This document shows, piece by piece, positions 10,170 through 22,629 of a stretch of DNA of 64,000 bases. A model generated the notes under the pieces. It did not search any database and was not told where the DNA came from. It saw only the letters and a program-made list of their open reading frames with translations. Location: NCBI GenBank assembly GCA_019059635.1, contig JAGVRJ010000001.1, positions 2,914,001-2,978,000 of the forward strand, given 5' to 3'. The number at the start of each line of letters is the position of its first letter. Within the stretch, counting starts at the first letter, position 1. A program made the position numbers and the translations under genes. Origin of the DNA: Proales similis. Lineage: Eukaryota; Rotifera; Eurotatoria; Ploima; Proalidae.

Positions 10170-12164
10170 CTATTGAGCGGTGAAGTAATATTTGAGAATA
10201 AGATGCTTAAAGTGGCTGGATGAGCGAAACACGCTGCCGATTGACTCGTGCAGCCGCTCTGGGTCCGTGTTGAAGCCCTGCTTCACAATGAGCATGAACG
10301 CTTTGAGCGAGTCGCACAGATCGTCGGACGCTTGTCTCAGACTTGACTTTAATTGTCGATTGTTCAAGTTTCGATGCAACGTGTCACAGATGAACATCAA
10401 CTTGTGACCGTTTAGAGCAAACTTGCCGCTTATCTCTTTCAGCTCATCGCCGCCTGAATGGGCTGCTTGATGCAGCTTTTGGACAAGTGTCTCTTGCCAT
10501 CGGGCCAGCTCCACAAAGTTATCTTCAACGTGACGCAGATAGAACTTGAGAAGCATTTGATCACAAATGTTCACACGCGTTCGTTCGTCGACTGTTTGCG
10601 TGCCGGCCAGTTGAATTTGACGTTGAATGTGAACGTCGTTTCTCTTCAGGGTCAAGCACATGTCCTCTCGAGTGTAGGCCCGAGGCCTCTCGTCGACCTC
10701 CTCATAGTCGTCGTCGTCGCCGCTGTCCTTGTTCTCCTCTGCTTTGTCGCTGCTCGCACCGCTGTTTACAGCGCTCCCGCTCGTCTCGGTCTTCTCTTCG
10801 TCTGCCTGGACGATTTCACAATAGTCACAGTTCTCATTCACGTCGTAAGCGTTCTCTTCACAGCTGGGTCTGCTATTGTCATAGACGTTCTCTGAGTGGT
10901 CGCATTTGTCGTCAATTTGACCCATGATGCGGCATTCAGAGTTGTACTCGAACAGCGAGTTCTCTTCGCTGAACTGTCTGAGCGAGTTGAACAGCTCGTT
11001 TAAATAGGGCAATTTGACGCAGAGCTCTTCTAGCTCAGCCACGTTCTGAAGCAAGTCGAACTTCATCAGACAATTGTCGTAGAAGACTAGAAACTCGCGC
11101 ACGCGTCGATGCAGGTCTTTGAATTTGTTGAATGCGTTCAAATTTGGCAAGAAAGTGGCGTTCTCTTCTTTGACTCTGACGAGCAGGTTGTCGACAAACT
11201 CGCCCAGCTCGGCTTTAAATTGGCCGAACAGCTCTTTGAGGGCGGCGATCTCCATTTGCTGTCTATCACTGTTGACCAGCACACTCAACTCCTTGCCGAG
11301 CTTTTCCAGACGAACGTCGAATGCGACGCGTGCCGACTCGAGCGAAAGCGAGGCAACCGATTGCCGTATTTTGCGCATCGTCTCTTGTGTGCGCTCGCTT
11401 GTTCCGCTTGCATATATTGAGATTAATGTGTTTTGTATATGATCGGAGCCGAGCGAGACTAGAGAGGACGTGCTAATGCCCGAGTCTATGGTCGGGCTAG
11501 TAGACTTTCGTGCGGCAACCACGTCTGACACGCGCTGTGCGACCCGACTTGCTTGTGTCGGCGGAATTAGTGGGCAGTCGTCGGTCGCTGTCTGTACCTG
11601 GCGGTTGCTCACAGGCACGGCGTAATCCTCGTCGCTGTCGTCGACTCGACCGCAGCGGCGAATAGTCGAATAGTCGATTTCTTCTGAGTTGAGTGTCAAC
11701 TTGACTCGATGCGGACTCTTGGGTGGCAGTCGGGGACTAAGTGCGGTCGGCTGCGCAGCTGTTGGACTATGATCGGAGTTGGCCGAAATCGAGCATTCTG
11801 ACTTTCTAGAGCCATTTGCCGCGCTCGACAGACTTGACGATAGGGAGGTAGACGAGCTTGATATGGAACAGTTGGACGAGGTCGACGAGGAGAACGAGGA
11901 CGTCGGCGAGTTGAGTAGCTTGCCGCCATGGCTCCTCAGCAGCACTCGATTCGTTTTGCTCAGCAGCTTTTCGTCCGTGATCAGCTTGAGTCGATTGCCG
12001 GCCGCCAGTCCGATTTTGCCGCTCTGCAACTGCTTACACAGCCACCAGCCTTGCATGTGATCGTAGTCGAACTGCAGCACCTGAAAGAGGTCGTTCTTTT
12101 TGAAGTTTAGCTCGTCGTCGCTTTCGGCCTCGTTTTCGAACAAGGCGATCGCAAATTGCTTCAT
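10170..12164 (-). CDS. Cas-family adaptor (p130Cas/BCAR1-like)
   Basis: A 664 aa scaffold in one exon. Cas proteins link integrin/FAK and Src signalling to Crk and cell migration. Residues 1-62 are an SH3 domain (ALFENEAESDDELNF..., GWWLC, GNRLKLI), close to p130Cas. Next come a Ser-rich linker with LPPKSP and a region with tyrosines (DYSTI, DYAVP, VYDNS, AYDVN, YCEIV). A helical middle part lies around 265-385. The C-terminal 150 residues (ICDQMLLKFYLRHVEDNF onward) match the Cas C-terminal four-helix FAT-like domain. Oddity: only DYAVP fits the YxxP Crk-binding consensus, whereas vertebrate p130Cas has about fifteen copies. A large gene-free region lies upstream. Confidence 0.85.
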   Translation of the reverse strand: MKQFAIALFENEAESDDELNFKKNDLFQVLQFDYDHMQGWWLCKQLQSGKIGLAAGNRLKLITDEKLLSKTNRVLLRSHGGKLLNSPTSSFSSSTSSNCSISSSSTSLSSSLSSAANGSRKSECSISANSDHSPTAAQPTALSPRLPPKSPHRVKLTLNSEEIDYSTIRRCGRVDDSDEDYAVPVSNRQVQTATDDCPLIPPTQASRVAQRVSDVVAARKSTSPTIDSGISTSSLVSLGSDHIQNTLISIYASGTSERTQETMRKIRQSVASLSLESARVAFDVRLEKLGKELSVLVNSDRQQMEIAALKELFGQFKAELGEFVDNLLVRVKEENATFLPNLNAFNKFKDLHRRVREFLVFYDNCLMKFDLLQNVAELEELCVKLPYLNELFNSLRQFSEENSLFEYNSECRIMGQIDDKCDHSENVYDNSRPSCEENAYDVNENCDYCEIVQADEEKTETSGSAVNSGASSDKAEENKDSGDDDDYEEVDERPRAYTREDMCLTLKRNDVHIQRQIQLAGTQTVDERTRVNICDQMLLKFYLRHVEDNFVELARWQETLVQKLHQAAHSGGDELKEISGKFALNGHKLMFICDTLHRNLNNRQLKSSLRQASDDLCDSLKAFMLIVKQGFNTDPERLHESIGSVFRSSSHFKHLILKYYFTAQ

Positions 12165-15100
12165 CGTTTATATTTGTTTAGTTTCCTCTCCCGCTTATTC
12201 AATTCGTCCTGTCACAATGAACGACAATGATTTCCTTCGGTTGTGTGAATGTGTGTGTGTCTGCGCACATCAATTTTAACTTAATGCTGCATTAAACCAT
12301 CTGCGAAAAATTGAGAAATTGGTTAGTACGGCACCGACGCCAAGTTTAAACAGACTGGTCGAAAGTAAATGAATAAGAGAAACGAGGAAACGGAAATGGC
12401 GGTCGTTTGAGGCGTTCGTTCACACCGACTCGTCTGGCTGCTCGTAGACGCGTGTCAATTCAATTTCAATTAGACTAACACAATGGCTCAAAGTAGATTA
12501 GGCAAGCAAGAGCCTGGCCAGTTCGATCGACTGGCCGATAAACGAGCCTGCAGACGGTCTCGTACAATTAATGAACGCGCAGGACACACAGAAGAGTTTA
12601 TGGCCGTGAGATAAAGGCCATATAAAGTGAAACGCCCCACACGCTCTCTCAGATGAAGCCTTGGCCGCCTGTCGATATGAGCCAAGATAAGATTGAAGCC
12701 GAAACACAAAGAGAGAGGAAAGAGGCAACGAAAAGTGAAGAACATAAAGTGCACCGCTGGCTGCCATCAGTGATGACCGGCGCGCTCGTCCAAGTCAAAA
12801 AAACTCTCTCGGAGCAATGGCGCCGGCCGGCTGTTGGCCGCATGCCCTATTTAATGGTTCATGGCCGCATTTAAAGAGAGGGGCAATTTGTTGCGGCTGA
12901 TTTGCCTCTCAATGCGTCGACTGGGGTCGGTGCGTCAAATGAACTTTTTCTTTTGAATGATTACTAACTCTCTTTCGCCCTGGCTGCCTAACAGTCACAT
13001 TCTATCCACTTGGCTTTGATTTATTAGCAGCCCAATGTAGATGAATTAATTTCACGCTCGAACGAAACGATGGTCAGTTTGGAAATTAGCATCCAATTTA
13101 ATTATGATTATTTTCTCATTCTTCCTTTTCTCTGTGAGGAGGCGGCTCGTTCGAGACCGTCGAGGAACAAAATAAATGCCAAACAGAGAATGTACTGTGT
13201 CTGTGCGATCGTGTGCGTGCGTGTGTGTGTGTTTGCGACGGGATATTGATTTTTGTCAAGCAAGTCATTTAAAATGGGAGAGTGAAGAGAAAATTAGAAA
13301 GTAGATGAAGCACCAGCATGATGACTGCGCTCGTGGGCATGCGGCTAATATTTTATCGATTGCAAGCTTGCTGACCGGCCGCTTTCTCGCACTGGCTCAT
13401 GTTGCGACCTCCTGGCTCTTAATGGTGGTCGTACAAGCGAATAATGGGCGTAGAGAGAATCTGTGAGGCAAGGCCGCTATAGAGCTAGCAAAGTGCTTAA
13501 GTGGCCAGTTTGAGAACATCGGCGACGACATTAAAGCAAGCAAAGCAAACAAAAGAGAAAATAGGCGCCACTATTTGCACAGTTGTAACAAGTCGACGGC
13601 CGCGGCCAACAATAATAGACATTAGCTGCGGTTAAAACAAGTGGCCGCGTGCGGCCGTCTGGTGTCCGACTGATTAGGACGGCAAGCAGCGAGGAGGTGG
13701 CCGAATTTTCCAGCTCCTCATTTATTACTTTCTCTTTCCTGACAATAGCCTGTCTAATCTAAATCTTGGCCGGGATAATCGTTTTGACTGGGGCCAGCTT
13801 ACTTACTTTATGACGGGGCCGCTCGCTGCTTCTCAAAGAAAAACGGACAACAATAAGAAGAAGATAATAATTATAAACAGATATTTGAGTAAACAACATG
13901 CCGGCTCATAGACGCGTGATAAAACCAGCACTCGCCTTCTGGCTCGGAGATATTTTATCGGCAAATGTTTGCTGGCGTCTAGCTGTTAAATTGCTCCTCA
14001 GCCGCAGTGGAGCAGTAAACAAACGGGCACACGAGAGCTTGAATAAATTAGATGACCCATCATCGACGCCCCTTTCCCTCTTTCTCTCTCTCTCTCTGGC
14101 CAACGCCAATTCAAGTGAGAAAGTCATTCTAGCTGCCAGAGTATGTGGGTTTGCCTGCTGGCCCATTTCATGTACGAATGTAAATTAGGGCGGCTGGATA
14201 GGGGCCAAACCGATGGTTATGAAAATCTTGATGACTATGATGATGATGATGGCGGTGATGATGATGATCATCATCCCGATGTTGTTGATGGCGATGGCTA
14301 CAATCATGATGATCATGCCCACAATGGCGATCGTGATGACTATGGTGATGATGATGATGGCTTATGATAGACCAGGAAATGCAGCAGGCTCTGCTTTTAA
14401 TTACAATCGGTCTCAATTCCATACTGAATTTACAAATGCAAATTGCATGCGTGGTACTCGATTTCCCGCCATTGAAGCGTCATCATGCCAATGTGCCAAG
14501 AGGCTAGAATGGCGAGTCTGTGGTCAGTAGTGATGCTGCCGCCTCCTTTAGTTTATGCCGCCGCCTTCAGCCAATTGTCACAACAGGATCGTCTGATTAA
14601 AATCGGTTAATATATTCGGGATAAGAATAATAATGAGAAATGCAAAAAAGAAAATAACACGAAGCGAGAAGAAGAAGAGAATGAGAGACTGCTGAAGTAG
14701 ATGATGATGATGATGATGATGAGCACAGAGAGGCTTTTAATGAAGAGACCGAGCCTGTGGTGAATGATCAGAATGAGAACGAGGAGGAAGGCGAAAACCA
14801 AGAGGAAGAAGAAAATGCGGAGAGGAAGAATGAGCTCTATTAAGAATGCAAATTCACTCGTGGCTAGTCGCTTAGTCAGTGTTTAATGCAAACGCAATGG
14901 CCAGTGGCGAGCATTCAACTGCTTCATTGTTCTTTGTTTGAGTGAAGAGTTCCGGCGCGTCGTAGCCGCCGCCAGTGTGCTTCCAGCTGAAGAGACCAAT
15001 AGGAGTGGAAAAAAATTCTTCTTCTTCTTCTTTCTGTTGTCGGAGGCCGATCGAAATATAGAATGAAACTAATTGAAGCTGAATGCAAGCAAAGCAGGCG

Positions 15101-18100
15101 ACCACTAAGAAGCAATTTTCACTTGTAATTTGCATCGATTACGAGTTAGCCGCTTGGTCAATACACGCATGGCGTCTTTTCTAACTCAATTTGTCAAATG
15201 GCTCAATCTTTAATCTGATTTGGCCGACAATTACTGTCATTTCAATTGCTTTCACTTGACTCGGGCCTTAAACGACCACGCAGACGACAACGACCGCGCT
15301 GATGAAGCAGAATAAGAAGCCAGTCATATGACCACGACGACGACGACGGCGGCGGGACGGCGGTGGCGATGGCAGGAGCTGGCATTGGCCGCACTCGAGT
15401 GGTAATCCTGGCCGTCAATGATTGTTCGCCACAGACCGATTCTCTTAATTCATTCGCCTGAGTTCATTCCACTTGGGGTGAAACAATTCTGATGTCCTAA
15501 GAGCAATATTGGCACTAGTCGGTCTTCTATCTTAATCCAACTCTCATTCTTTCACTCGCTCGCTTCAAATCCTTGCAGGCCCATTCGCATCGTCGTCAAA
15601 AGCTAATTTCTTTTGTTCTTTTTTTTTTTCGTTTTCATCGGCTTTCATGCAGCTCGAGCAAATAGCGTCCAACTAGCGCCGATGAGATAAATTAGGTAGA
15701 CTGAGGCAATGCAAATGGTGGATGGTGTTGGCGGCTATGCTTGTTGTGGTGGCGGGCCGAGCAGCTCTTGTTTCTGTTTTGTTTTTTCTTCAGTGATGAT
15801 GATACGAACCGTTTGGTTGGTGCTGCGCTTGCTGATGATGACGGTCTAGAATTTTGCTTTAGGGCTTTTTTATTGTCGGCGAGCGAACCGCAGCCTGTAG
15901 GCCGCCCAAGAGGCAAATCAATTCGCCAACAGCTTAATGAGATCGAATTTCATAATATTAAAGCGAAATTTTCAATTAATCTCCTCTATTTATCTGCGTA
16001 CAAAGCAAGAACAGCCAGAGGAGAGTGAAGAAGATGAGCGAGGCGGAGCAGCAGCCTAAAAAAAAAGAAAGTGGATGGAAAAGTGAACCTATTTGCACAG
16101 ATTGGCTGGTGGGTGCGAGAGAGAGCCGCATCATGTTATTTATTTACGTAGTCCGGCCGCTACTGCTCTCGATCTAGAGCCAATCGAGCTAAATAGGTGT
16201 ACACGAAATTAATTATCGGCACTAGACAACGCGCTGGCTGCCCTCAGACGTTCTGCTTCATCATCATCTTCGTCTACTTTTTCGCGATCTGAGTTTTCTT
16301 TTCCATCTCCATGATCTCCATCGGCATCGATGTGTAATAATGCGCGCTTGAGAGAAGGCGCCGCGGTCAAATGAATGCAACATTTGGTCGGAATTCGGTC
16401 TGCGAAAGCAATTGCAATAATTACCAAGCCTGTTTTTATAAACTTCACGCAACTTCACTTGGCCGGTCGGCTCTGCTGCCCGTGCTCTTGCCTTAAAACA
16501 ATCGCAAGCACCACTAGCCTCAATGCTTTTGCACTCATCAATCGCACATAGCCATAACAATCGCCGCCGCCGCCGCCGCCGGACACGTTCAATTTGGTGG
16601 TCGATGATTGCAAAAACGAATGTTGTGAAACAATTCCATTTTGGGTGGGAATCAATCGCTCGCTCGCTTGGACTGTTACGCTCACTTGTGCATTAAATTC
16701 CCGAAGCAGTGCGGATAAATTGATTGAAGCGAACGAGAAATTATTCAACACGAGTCCGCTTTGTAGATTGCCGGAGCGAGCAAGCAAGCGGCTGATGAGC
16801 TGGCGTGAATTAATTGATGCACGGTAATATGTCGTCTAGAGCGAGCAGAGTCGATGAGGACCGAGCTAGCTACTGATAAGTTGAATGATTTATAACCAAC
16901 CGGATGCCGCTCTCACGTCCGCCGCATCTATCTGTCGGTTGTAATGAATTTGAAATCCATCATGCAATAAGGCTAATCTCAATTTAATTCGAGCGTGCCG
17001 AACGTGGCGATGAAATGAGCGCGCCCGAATTAATATAGACCAACACTGACATCTTCAGGTGAAATTGATTGAACGAAGATAGAGCAGCAAGAGAGTAACA
17101 GACGAGTTGAATTTGGCCGAGGATGAAATAGCCATCAACGATCTGATCCAATATCAATTTAGTGCTCACTCGTCTCGGCACCTCATTGCTCACTGACTGC
17201 CGCTTAGTCAGATTAATTTGCCGCTCAGAAACAAAAGCGTTAAAGGCGCAGAGAGCGAGAGCGAGAGGAAAAGAGTTGGAGGAAATTCCTCCTCGCTTTC
17301 GCGTTTATTTTCTGAGCGGGCAAGTTTGCTTTTACAAACAACAACAAGAATAATTGGCCCTCTAAGGCAAACGATTTGGCCTGGCATATCTACAGAGACG
17401 ATAAAGAGCGGTCCACTGCTAGCTGCGCACTGGCCGGGTAAACACAAGGCCTGGCCAGTAAAAACGGATAACTGACGAATGCATCCGAGCATTCAACTTC
17501 TGCTGACTTGCACCAAAGAACAGAGAAATTCCTTCAAAGCAAGATGAGGTCCGAGCGAGATTGTAGAATAAACCAGTCAGTCAGCCAGTGTGTTTACGTC
17601 GATTCGTACACCCAATTAGCTGAACAAGTAAGAAAGGAGAAGAGAGAGAGAAAGAGGGCGCCCGTACGGCTCGTAAATAGAAACTTTCTCCGGAGCTTAT
17701 GCAACAGAGGCAGCCGGAGCTGACAAGCGGCCGGCAACAAAAGCAAGGCCTTTTTAATAATTGACACAAAGCCAGCAAAACCTGGCCAATGTGCCAAGGA
17801 GTGTGTTTTCGGGTGTGTATGCGCGTGCTATTGTTGGAATGATATTGGCGAGGTCTGCAAACAGAGTCTGCTTTGTTTCACGCTTGTTGTTGCTTATTAG
17901 TTCCGATTTTCACGAGCCATTTAATTAAAGCGCAAGCGGGGCCCGAAAATCGATTGCATTTGTCCCAAGCGGGTGGTCTGTACGGTCCGCGCTCGCTCTG
18001 ACTTTCCGGCTTGAAACACCAGCTCGCCAACGCGTGGACTTTGAGAAATAATATAAAACAAGAATTAATAATAGAAATGAAAACAAATCAACAACAATAA

Positions 18101-18525
18101 CAACGACGACGACGACGACCACCACGTCAAAATGAAAATGAGCGGCAACGCGGATTCAAGCCGCTCATCCGCTCCCTGGTTTGCATATCGTCACGGTTTG
18201 CTTCTTCAGGCGTCCAAGCGTGCGCTCTTCTGACTACTGCTCACTGCTAAATATTTGCCCATTAGGTGCCCTCTTGCCGTAGCCGCTTATCTGCTTGTTT
18301 GCGCACGATTTAATAGAAAGGTTACAACTCATGCGTCAAGAGGCCACATGTGTGACCGATTGCTGCTCTTGACGCTAAATGATTGTTTACATGTGTGGAT
18401 AGGGATGTTGTTGAGCTGTGTTTGCGCACTCATCGAATAGGCAGCAGCTTGACAAGGAAAAATTTCTTTTTTATTTTAATCGAACGAGTTTAGGCAGGGA
18501 TTAAGGATCATAGGGAAGGGTGTAA
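12165..18525. other. 6.3 kb gene-free region with low-complexity tracts
   Basis: No credible exon, tRNA or known RNA was found on either strand in the longest empty stretch of the window. It sits upstream of the Cas gene and downstream of EMC10. It has GAT/ATG trinucleotide runs (14213-14370 and 14700-14722), GT runs near 13214, GAC/GGC triplet-rich DNA near 15340-15370, and many GA/TC runs. It may hold Cas enhancers, a 5' UTR intron or non-coding RNA; sequence alone cannot tell. Confidence 0.5.
14213..14370. repeat. Imperfect GAT/ATG trinucleotide microsatellite
   Basis: A run of GATGATGAT-type triplets interrupted by single changes gives spurious Asp- or His-rich reading frames on the two strands. 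A shorter pure ATG run lies at 14700-14722. Confidence 0.85.
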
Positions 18526-19290
18526 TTATCTGCCACCAGCACTTCCGCCTTCGGCCGCTTCTGGATTGACTAGATTCATGACGAACATTATTACCAAGAA
18601 GGGAACGATGTAAATCCAATATTTGGACAGGAACGATTCGTTGCCTCCCTGGGCGCCCTTTTGCTTCTCCTCCATTTCTTTGCGCACCTTCTCCAAATAG
18701 GTCTCGGTGTCCGGGCCGTTGGCTGCTCGAATCGATTGCACACTGGCGAACACGTTCACATGGTCAGGTAGGCGGCCGGAGCGAGCCTCACTCGCAGGCG
18801 ACGTTTTGAGCGAGGCAGCCACCAGACGGTTATTCGAGTTGGTGTGTAGAGTAAGATTCAGATTGAGCTGTGCCTCAAGCACTCGATTTAAATAAGTAAA
18901 AGTAGACGCCAGACAAGAGACGAGGCCCTGCTGGCCCGACTGCTGGCACAGCCTGATTCGGTATAAACTGTGATTTGAACTTTTGGCTGAATTTATTTGC
19001 TGCGCAATGTGCGAGTCGAGAGTTGAACTTTGAATCAAAGTCGGATAGAGGGCTGTAGGCCTAACTTGCTCTCGATAGACCAAGGGCAGCTCCTCCTGGT
19101 CCTCGTTATTCGCGTGTTGGGCTTGGGCGGTATTTTGGTTTTGCCTTATAATTCGCAAATTCAACACAGCCAGCTCAGTGAACTGGTTTGAGTCAATTGC
19201 TTGCTGCAGAATGTATTGATCGGCGTCGACATCGGCACTGGCCAGCGATAGCAGCGCGGTTAAGGTGACAAACACAAACGACCTCATCAT
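18526..19290 (-). CDS. EMC10: ER membrane protein complex subunit 10
   Basis: A 254 aa single-exon protein. EMC10 is a lumenal/membrane subunit of the EMC, which inserts tail-anchored and multi-pass proteins into the ER membrane. The start MMRSFVFVTLTALLSLASA is a signal peptide. The lumenal domain has N-glycosylation sites (NHS, NLT, NES). The end is diagnostic: SFLSKYWIYIVPFLVIMFVMN, then a Gly-rich tail (AEGGSAGGR), closely matching the human EMC10 end with KYWMYIIP and a Gly tail. Length is near the human 262 aa. It lies about 210 bp downstream of the aldo-keto reductase gene on the same strand. Confidence 0.92.
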   Translation of the reverse strand: MMRSFVFVTLTALLSLASADVDADQYILQQAIDSNQFTELAVLNLRIIRQNQNTAQAQHANNEDQEELPLVYREQVRPTALYPTLIQSSTLDSHIAQQINSAKSSNHSLYRIRLCQQSGQQGLVSCLASTFTYLNRVLEAQLNLNLTLHTNSNNRLVAASLKTSPASEARSGRLPDHVNVFASVQSIRAANGPDTETYLEKVRKEMEEKQKGAQGGNESFLSKYWIYIVPFLVIMFVMNLVNPEAAEGGSAGGR

Positions 19291-19503
19291 GCTCAGCGTT
19301 TCACTTGCACCAAATAATCTCTCGTGTCTGTGTGTGCATATTTACTGCCAGTCAAACGCGCGAATTAGCAATAGCGCAAAAGAGCTAAATAACTTGCCTT
19401 CCCCGCAGCTCGGATCAACGATAAGAAAAGAAAAAGGCAAGATTCTGCTCCCGAATGTGCTCGGCTAGATTTTATTTTCTTTCGAATCTGTTCGAGGGCG
19501 AGT

Positions 19504-20869
19504 CTATTTGGCCAAGGAGTTCATCTTTGCCCTGTACGCCCTCACCTCTTCGTCTCCGTAGCCTTTGTAATTGAGAGGATCCAGAATCCTGATTGCGAAT
19601 GCCAACCGTGATCAATCAGTATTTGGCTGCTTTTTATAAATCTAAATCCACTCACCGCTCTTTGATTTCGTCTAGCACTTGCTTTTCCTTTGAGTCTAGC
19701 GGGCGAAGAAAGTCGACGTTCTGCTCGACTATTTGCCGCGATGACATTGAAATGATTGTCGTGTCAATGTCTTCATGCTGCGCTGCCGAATAGTTAACGG
19801 CCAGTTTTACCAAACTTACGCCCTGACTCTGCAAGCCGAGCCGGTTTCATTCTGACTTTTTGTGTGGACTTAGGTCGAGTCCAACTTACTTGGCAGTATT
19901 CGAATGCTTCCCGAACCGCTTCTTTCACGTGCCTTGGTGCTCTGTGCCAACCAGGAGCTCCGGCTGGTGTATACAAGCCCATCGAGAGCGGAGCCGAGTT
20001 GATTATTCCAACGCCTTTCGACTAACACAGACACAATTCTGACTCTAGAAGCTTCTAAGTTTTTGAGGCAAAAACCAACTTTGAAAAAATCGATGTGATC
20101 CAGCAAGGACGAGTCGTCCAATGTCAAATGGGTGTAGGTCAGAACGGTGTCGATCTTTACCTGGCTCAACTCGAGCAGAATCCTGTCAAGATTTAAACAG
20201 AATCCAACAAGCCCTCAAATCGCCACTGACCTCAGTTTTTCGATCGAGTAGGAGTTGATGCCAATGTATCGCACTTTACCCGCCTTTCTCAACTCGTCCA
20301 GGGCGGGCAGCGTCTCGTTCGCGATCTGATTTATGTCTTGGGCAAATTCAAAGTCGTGCACCTGCAACACAAACAGAGTCAATAATCGGTCGCTCGACCA
20401 GACAACAAACAGCAGAATCGTCCAACCTGAATTAGGTCGATGTAGTCAGTTTGAAAAATGGCCAAACTCTCCTCCACACTCGACTTGGTTCGAGCGTAGG
20501 AGAAATCAAACCATTTGTCTTGACTCTGGTCGCTGTTGTATCGGCCGACCTTGGTCGCCAGGTAAAATGAAGACCGATCGAGCTGGCTGAGTCCGATGGC
20601 CAATCGCTGTTGGGCTTTGTTGTACCAAGGCGCGACGTCAAAGTAGTTGATTCCCAGCTCGAACGCTCGGCCCACGATCGATTTTATATTCTCCTCGCAT
20701 TCTTTGTCCTCGGTGAAATTCGAGTCGTTGAAAAAGTTGTTAAAAACCGACGCTCCTTTGAACGCCGAGTCATAATGGCCTCTGTTCGATCTAGAACTCG
20801 TCGTGACAACTCACCAAATCCGATCCGCGACACTTTCATGTCAGTTTTTCCCAGCTGTCTATATTCCAT
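19504..20869 (-). CDS. Aldo-keto reductase, L-galactose dehydrogenase type
   Basis: NAD(P)-dependent aldo-keto reductase from about six exons. Exon 1 reads MEYRQLGKTDMKVSRIGFG. Following exons give ELGINYFDVAPWYNKAQQRL, FYLATKVGRY, YIDLIQVHDFEFA, ETLPALDELRKAGKVRYIGINSY, SAPLSMGLYTPAGAPGWH, and the end RILDPLNYKGYGDEEVRAY...SLAK. The catalytic Asp (FDVAP), Tyr (WYNK), Lys (ATKVG) and His (QVHD) of the superfamily are all visible. Wording is closest to L-galactose dehydrogenase-like proteins found in plants and some invertebrates, which oxidise L-galactose to its lactone. The animal substrate is not known to me. An alternative ATG lies 11 codons upstream. Confidence 0.85.
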
Positions 20870-21153
20870 CCTGATCGCTTGTCGACTGTGATTCGTTTCC
20901 AATTTTAATCAGAAATCGTTTGTCATGACTTATGCGGCTCTACCCTGAGCTGATAAGAGCTCTCAAGATTAGCTTGTGTGCATTAATACGGGCACATCAA
21001 CATCGATGTTCACCTTCGCTCAGCTCGACAATTATTTTCAAAATTATTATTTTACATTCAATTTATTTACACAACTGAGCGAGCTGTCAAATCAGCCGCT
21101 CCAGAGCCTTCGCGCGTCTGCAAACTTTTCGGAATTTTAACACACAAATCTGC

Positions 21154-22629
21154 TCAAGAGGTGAGCACATTGTAGACGGGAGGCGGTGGTGCATTCTTTT
21201 CATTCGACTCGCCATTCTTGTTGGATTTATTGTCCGAGGTCGCCTCGCAAGGAACGAGCGGCTCTTCGATTTCGTCGAATTCGGGCGTGATTGTCAGAAA
21301 CAAGAGCTGGTCCTGATCGTCCTCTTCGTCGCTTAATTTTATTCAATCAAACCAGCTGAACAGTTTGAAATTAAGAACGAGTTAGTTTACCTGCTCAGGA
21401 AGGCCTTCATGGGCTGGACGGTGGTCACGTCGACTTCGATCTCGTCCTCGTCGCCCTCTTCGCCAACAACACTCTTGTCTTCGTCCTCAAGGTCATACTC
21501 TGACTCGCGCTCTTCATACTCGACGTTCTCGTCGAGTTCTTTGAAATCGGGAGCAAACGCGCTCCAGTTTTCCACTTGCTGCTGCGACCAGATTGAAACA
21601 ACGCCGCTGGAGACCGAGGCAATCAAAGGCCGAATGGGATGCCAGACCACGTCGAGCAGCACCTCTCCTTTGGTGCCGTGCAGGATCTTGACCAGATTGC
21701 CGATGTTCTTGTCCCATATGTAGATTGAATGCTGTCTGGACGAGCCGGCGCATATGTACTCGCCGTCGCCGGAGAAGCAGCACTTTTTCCACAATGTCCG
21801 ATTGACCAGGTCTTGAAGTTTCTGCAGCGGCTCTGGGTCAGTAGTCGAGTTCAGAGGACCGACTGTGCCGCTTTCGTTCGGCAGAATGTCGATCGTGTCG
21901 TACACTCGGATTATCCTGTCCGCAGTGCTGACCAAAAACGAGGAGCCGCGTCGAGCGAACTCAATCTGACGAACGGCCGACGCGCTTCCGGTGCTGCTGG
22001 TCACTTTGAACGACGCGACCGACTCGAGTGTTTTGGTTCGGTAAACGCTGATTTTGCCTTTTCCGCTGCCCGAGAACACGTACTGGCCACGTCGGTCGAA
22101 CGAGGAGATCACGTTTGGCTCGTTCGGGTCGTCGAGCGGCACCTCCTTGTATGAGCCGTCGCTGTAGACCAGCAGCGACGGGTACTTGAGCAGACTGACC
22201 AAGAATACAGAGTCGTCGCGGGGGTTGAACTGGACTTTGAGAAAAGGCGCCGGAAAGCGGTATTTGCGCACACAGTCGCCCGTTACCACATGCCACACGC
22301 AGGCGGTGTTGTCAGTCGACGCGCTCAGCAAATGGTATCCGTTGCGACTCCAACTCAACGCGCAGACTGGATGCACGTGTGCGTTTATGATCTTGGCTAT
22401 TCCTCGCGTTAAAAAGTCCCACAAAAATATGCGACCGTCATTGCAGCCGACTGCCAGCAGTGTTCCTCTCCTAAAGCAAACAAAGCGATCACACTTCGAT
22501 CGAATTGCAATCTAATGCGCCAAGCTACCGATTGAATTGACAAGTGACTGCCACGCTCATGCAGTCAAGGACGCCATCAAAGTCTTCTGGGTAGTTCTGA
22601 CCAAAAGACTCTAAAAGTTCAAGATTCAT
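21154..22629 (-). CDS. RBBP5: RBBP5, WD-repeat subunit of SET1/MLL complexes
   Basis: A 452 aa nuclear WD40 protein of the COMPASS/MLL core (WRAD) that activates H3K4 methyltransferases. Exons 22529-22629, 21391-22470 and 21154-21331 join in phase. The start MNLELLESFGQNYPEDFDG is almost the vertebrate sequence. Repeats follow: GCNDGRIFLWDFLTRGIAK, HVHPVCALSWSRNGYHLLSAS, and on to HPIRPLIASVSSGVVSIWS. The acidic tail (EYEERESEYDLEDEDK) corresponds to the ASH2L-binding/activation segment. Human RBBP5 is 538 aa, so the unstructured C-terminal tail is shorter here. Confidence 0.95.

Noticed and set aside
14143-14530. Asp-rich and Met-rich reading frames
   Set aside because: They are translations of the GAT/ATG microsatellite, with no domain or splice support.
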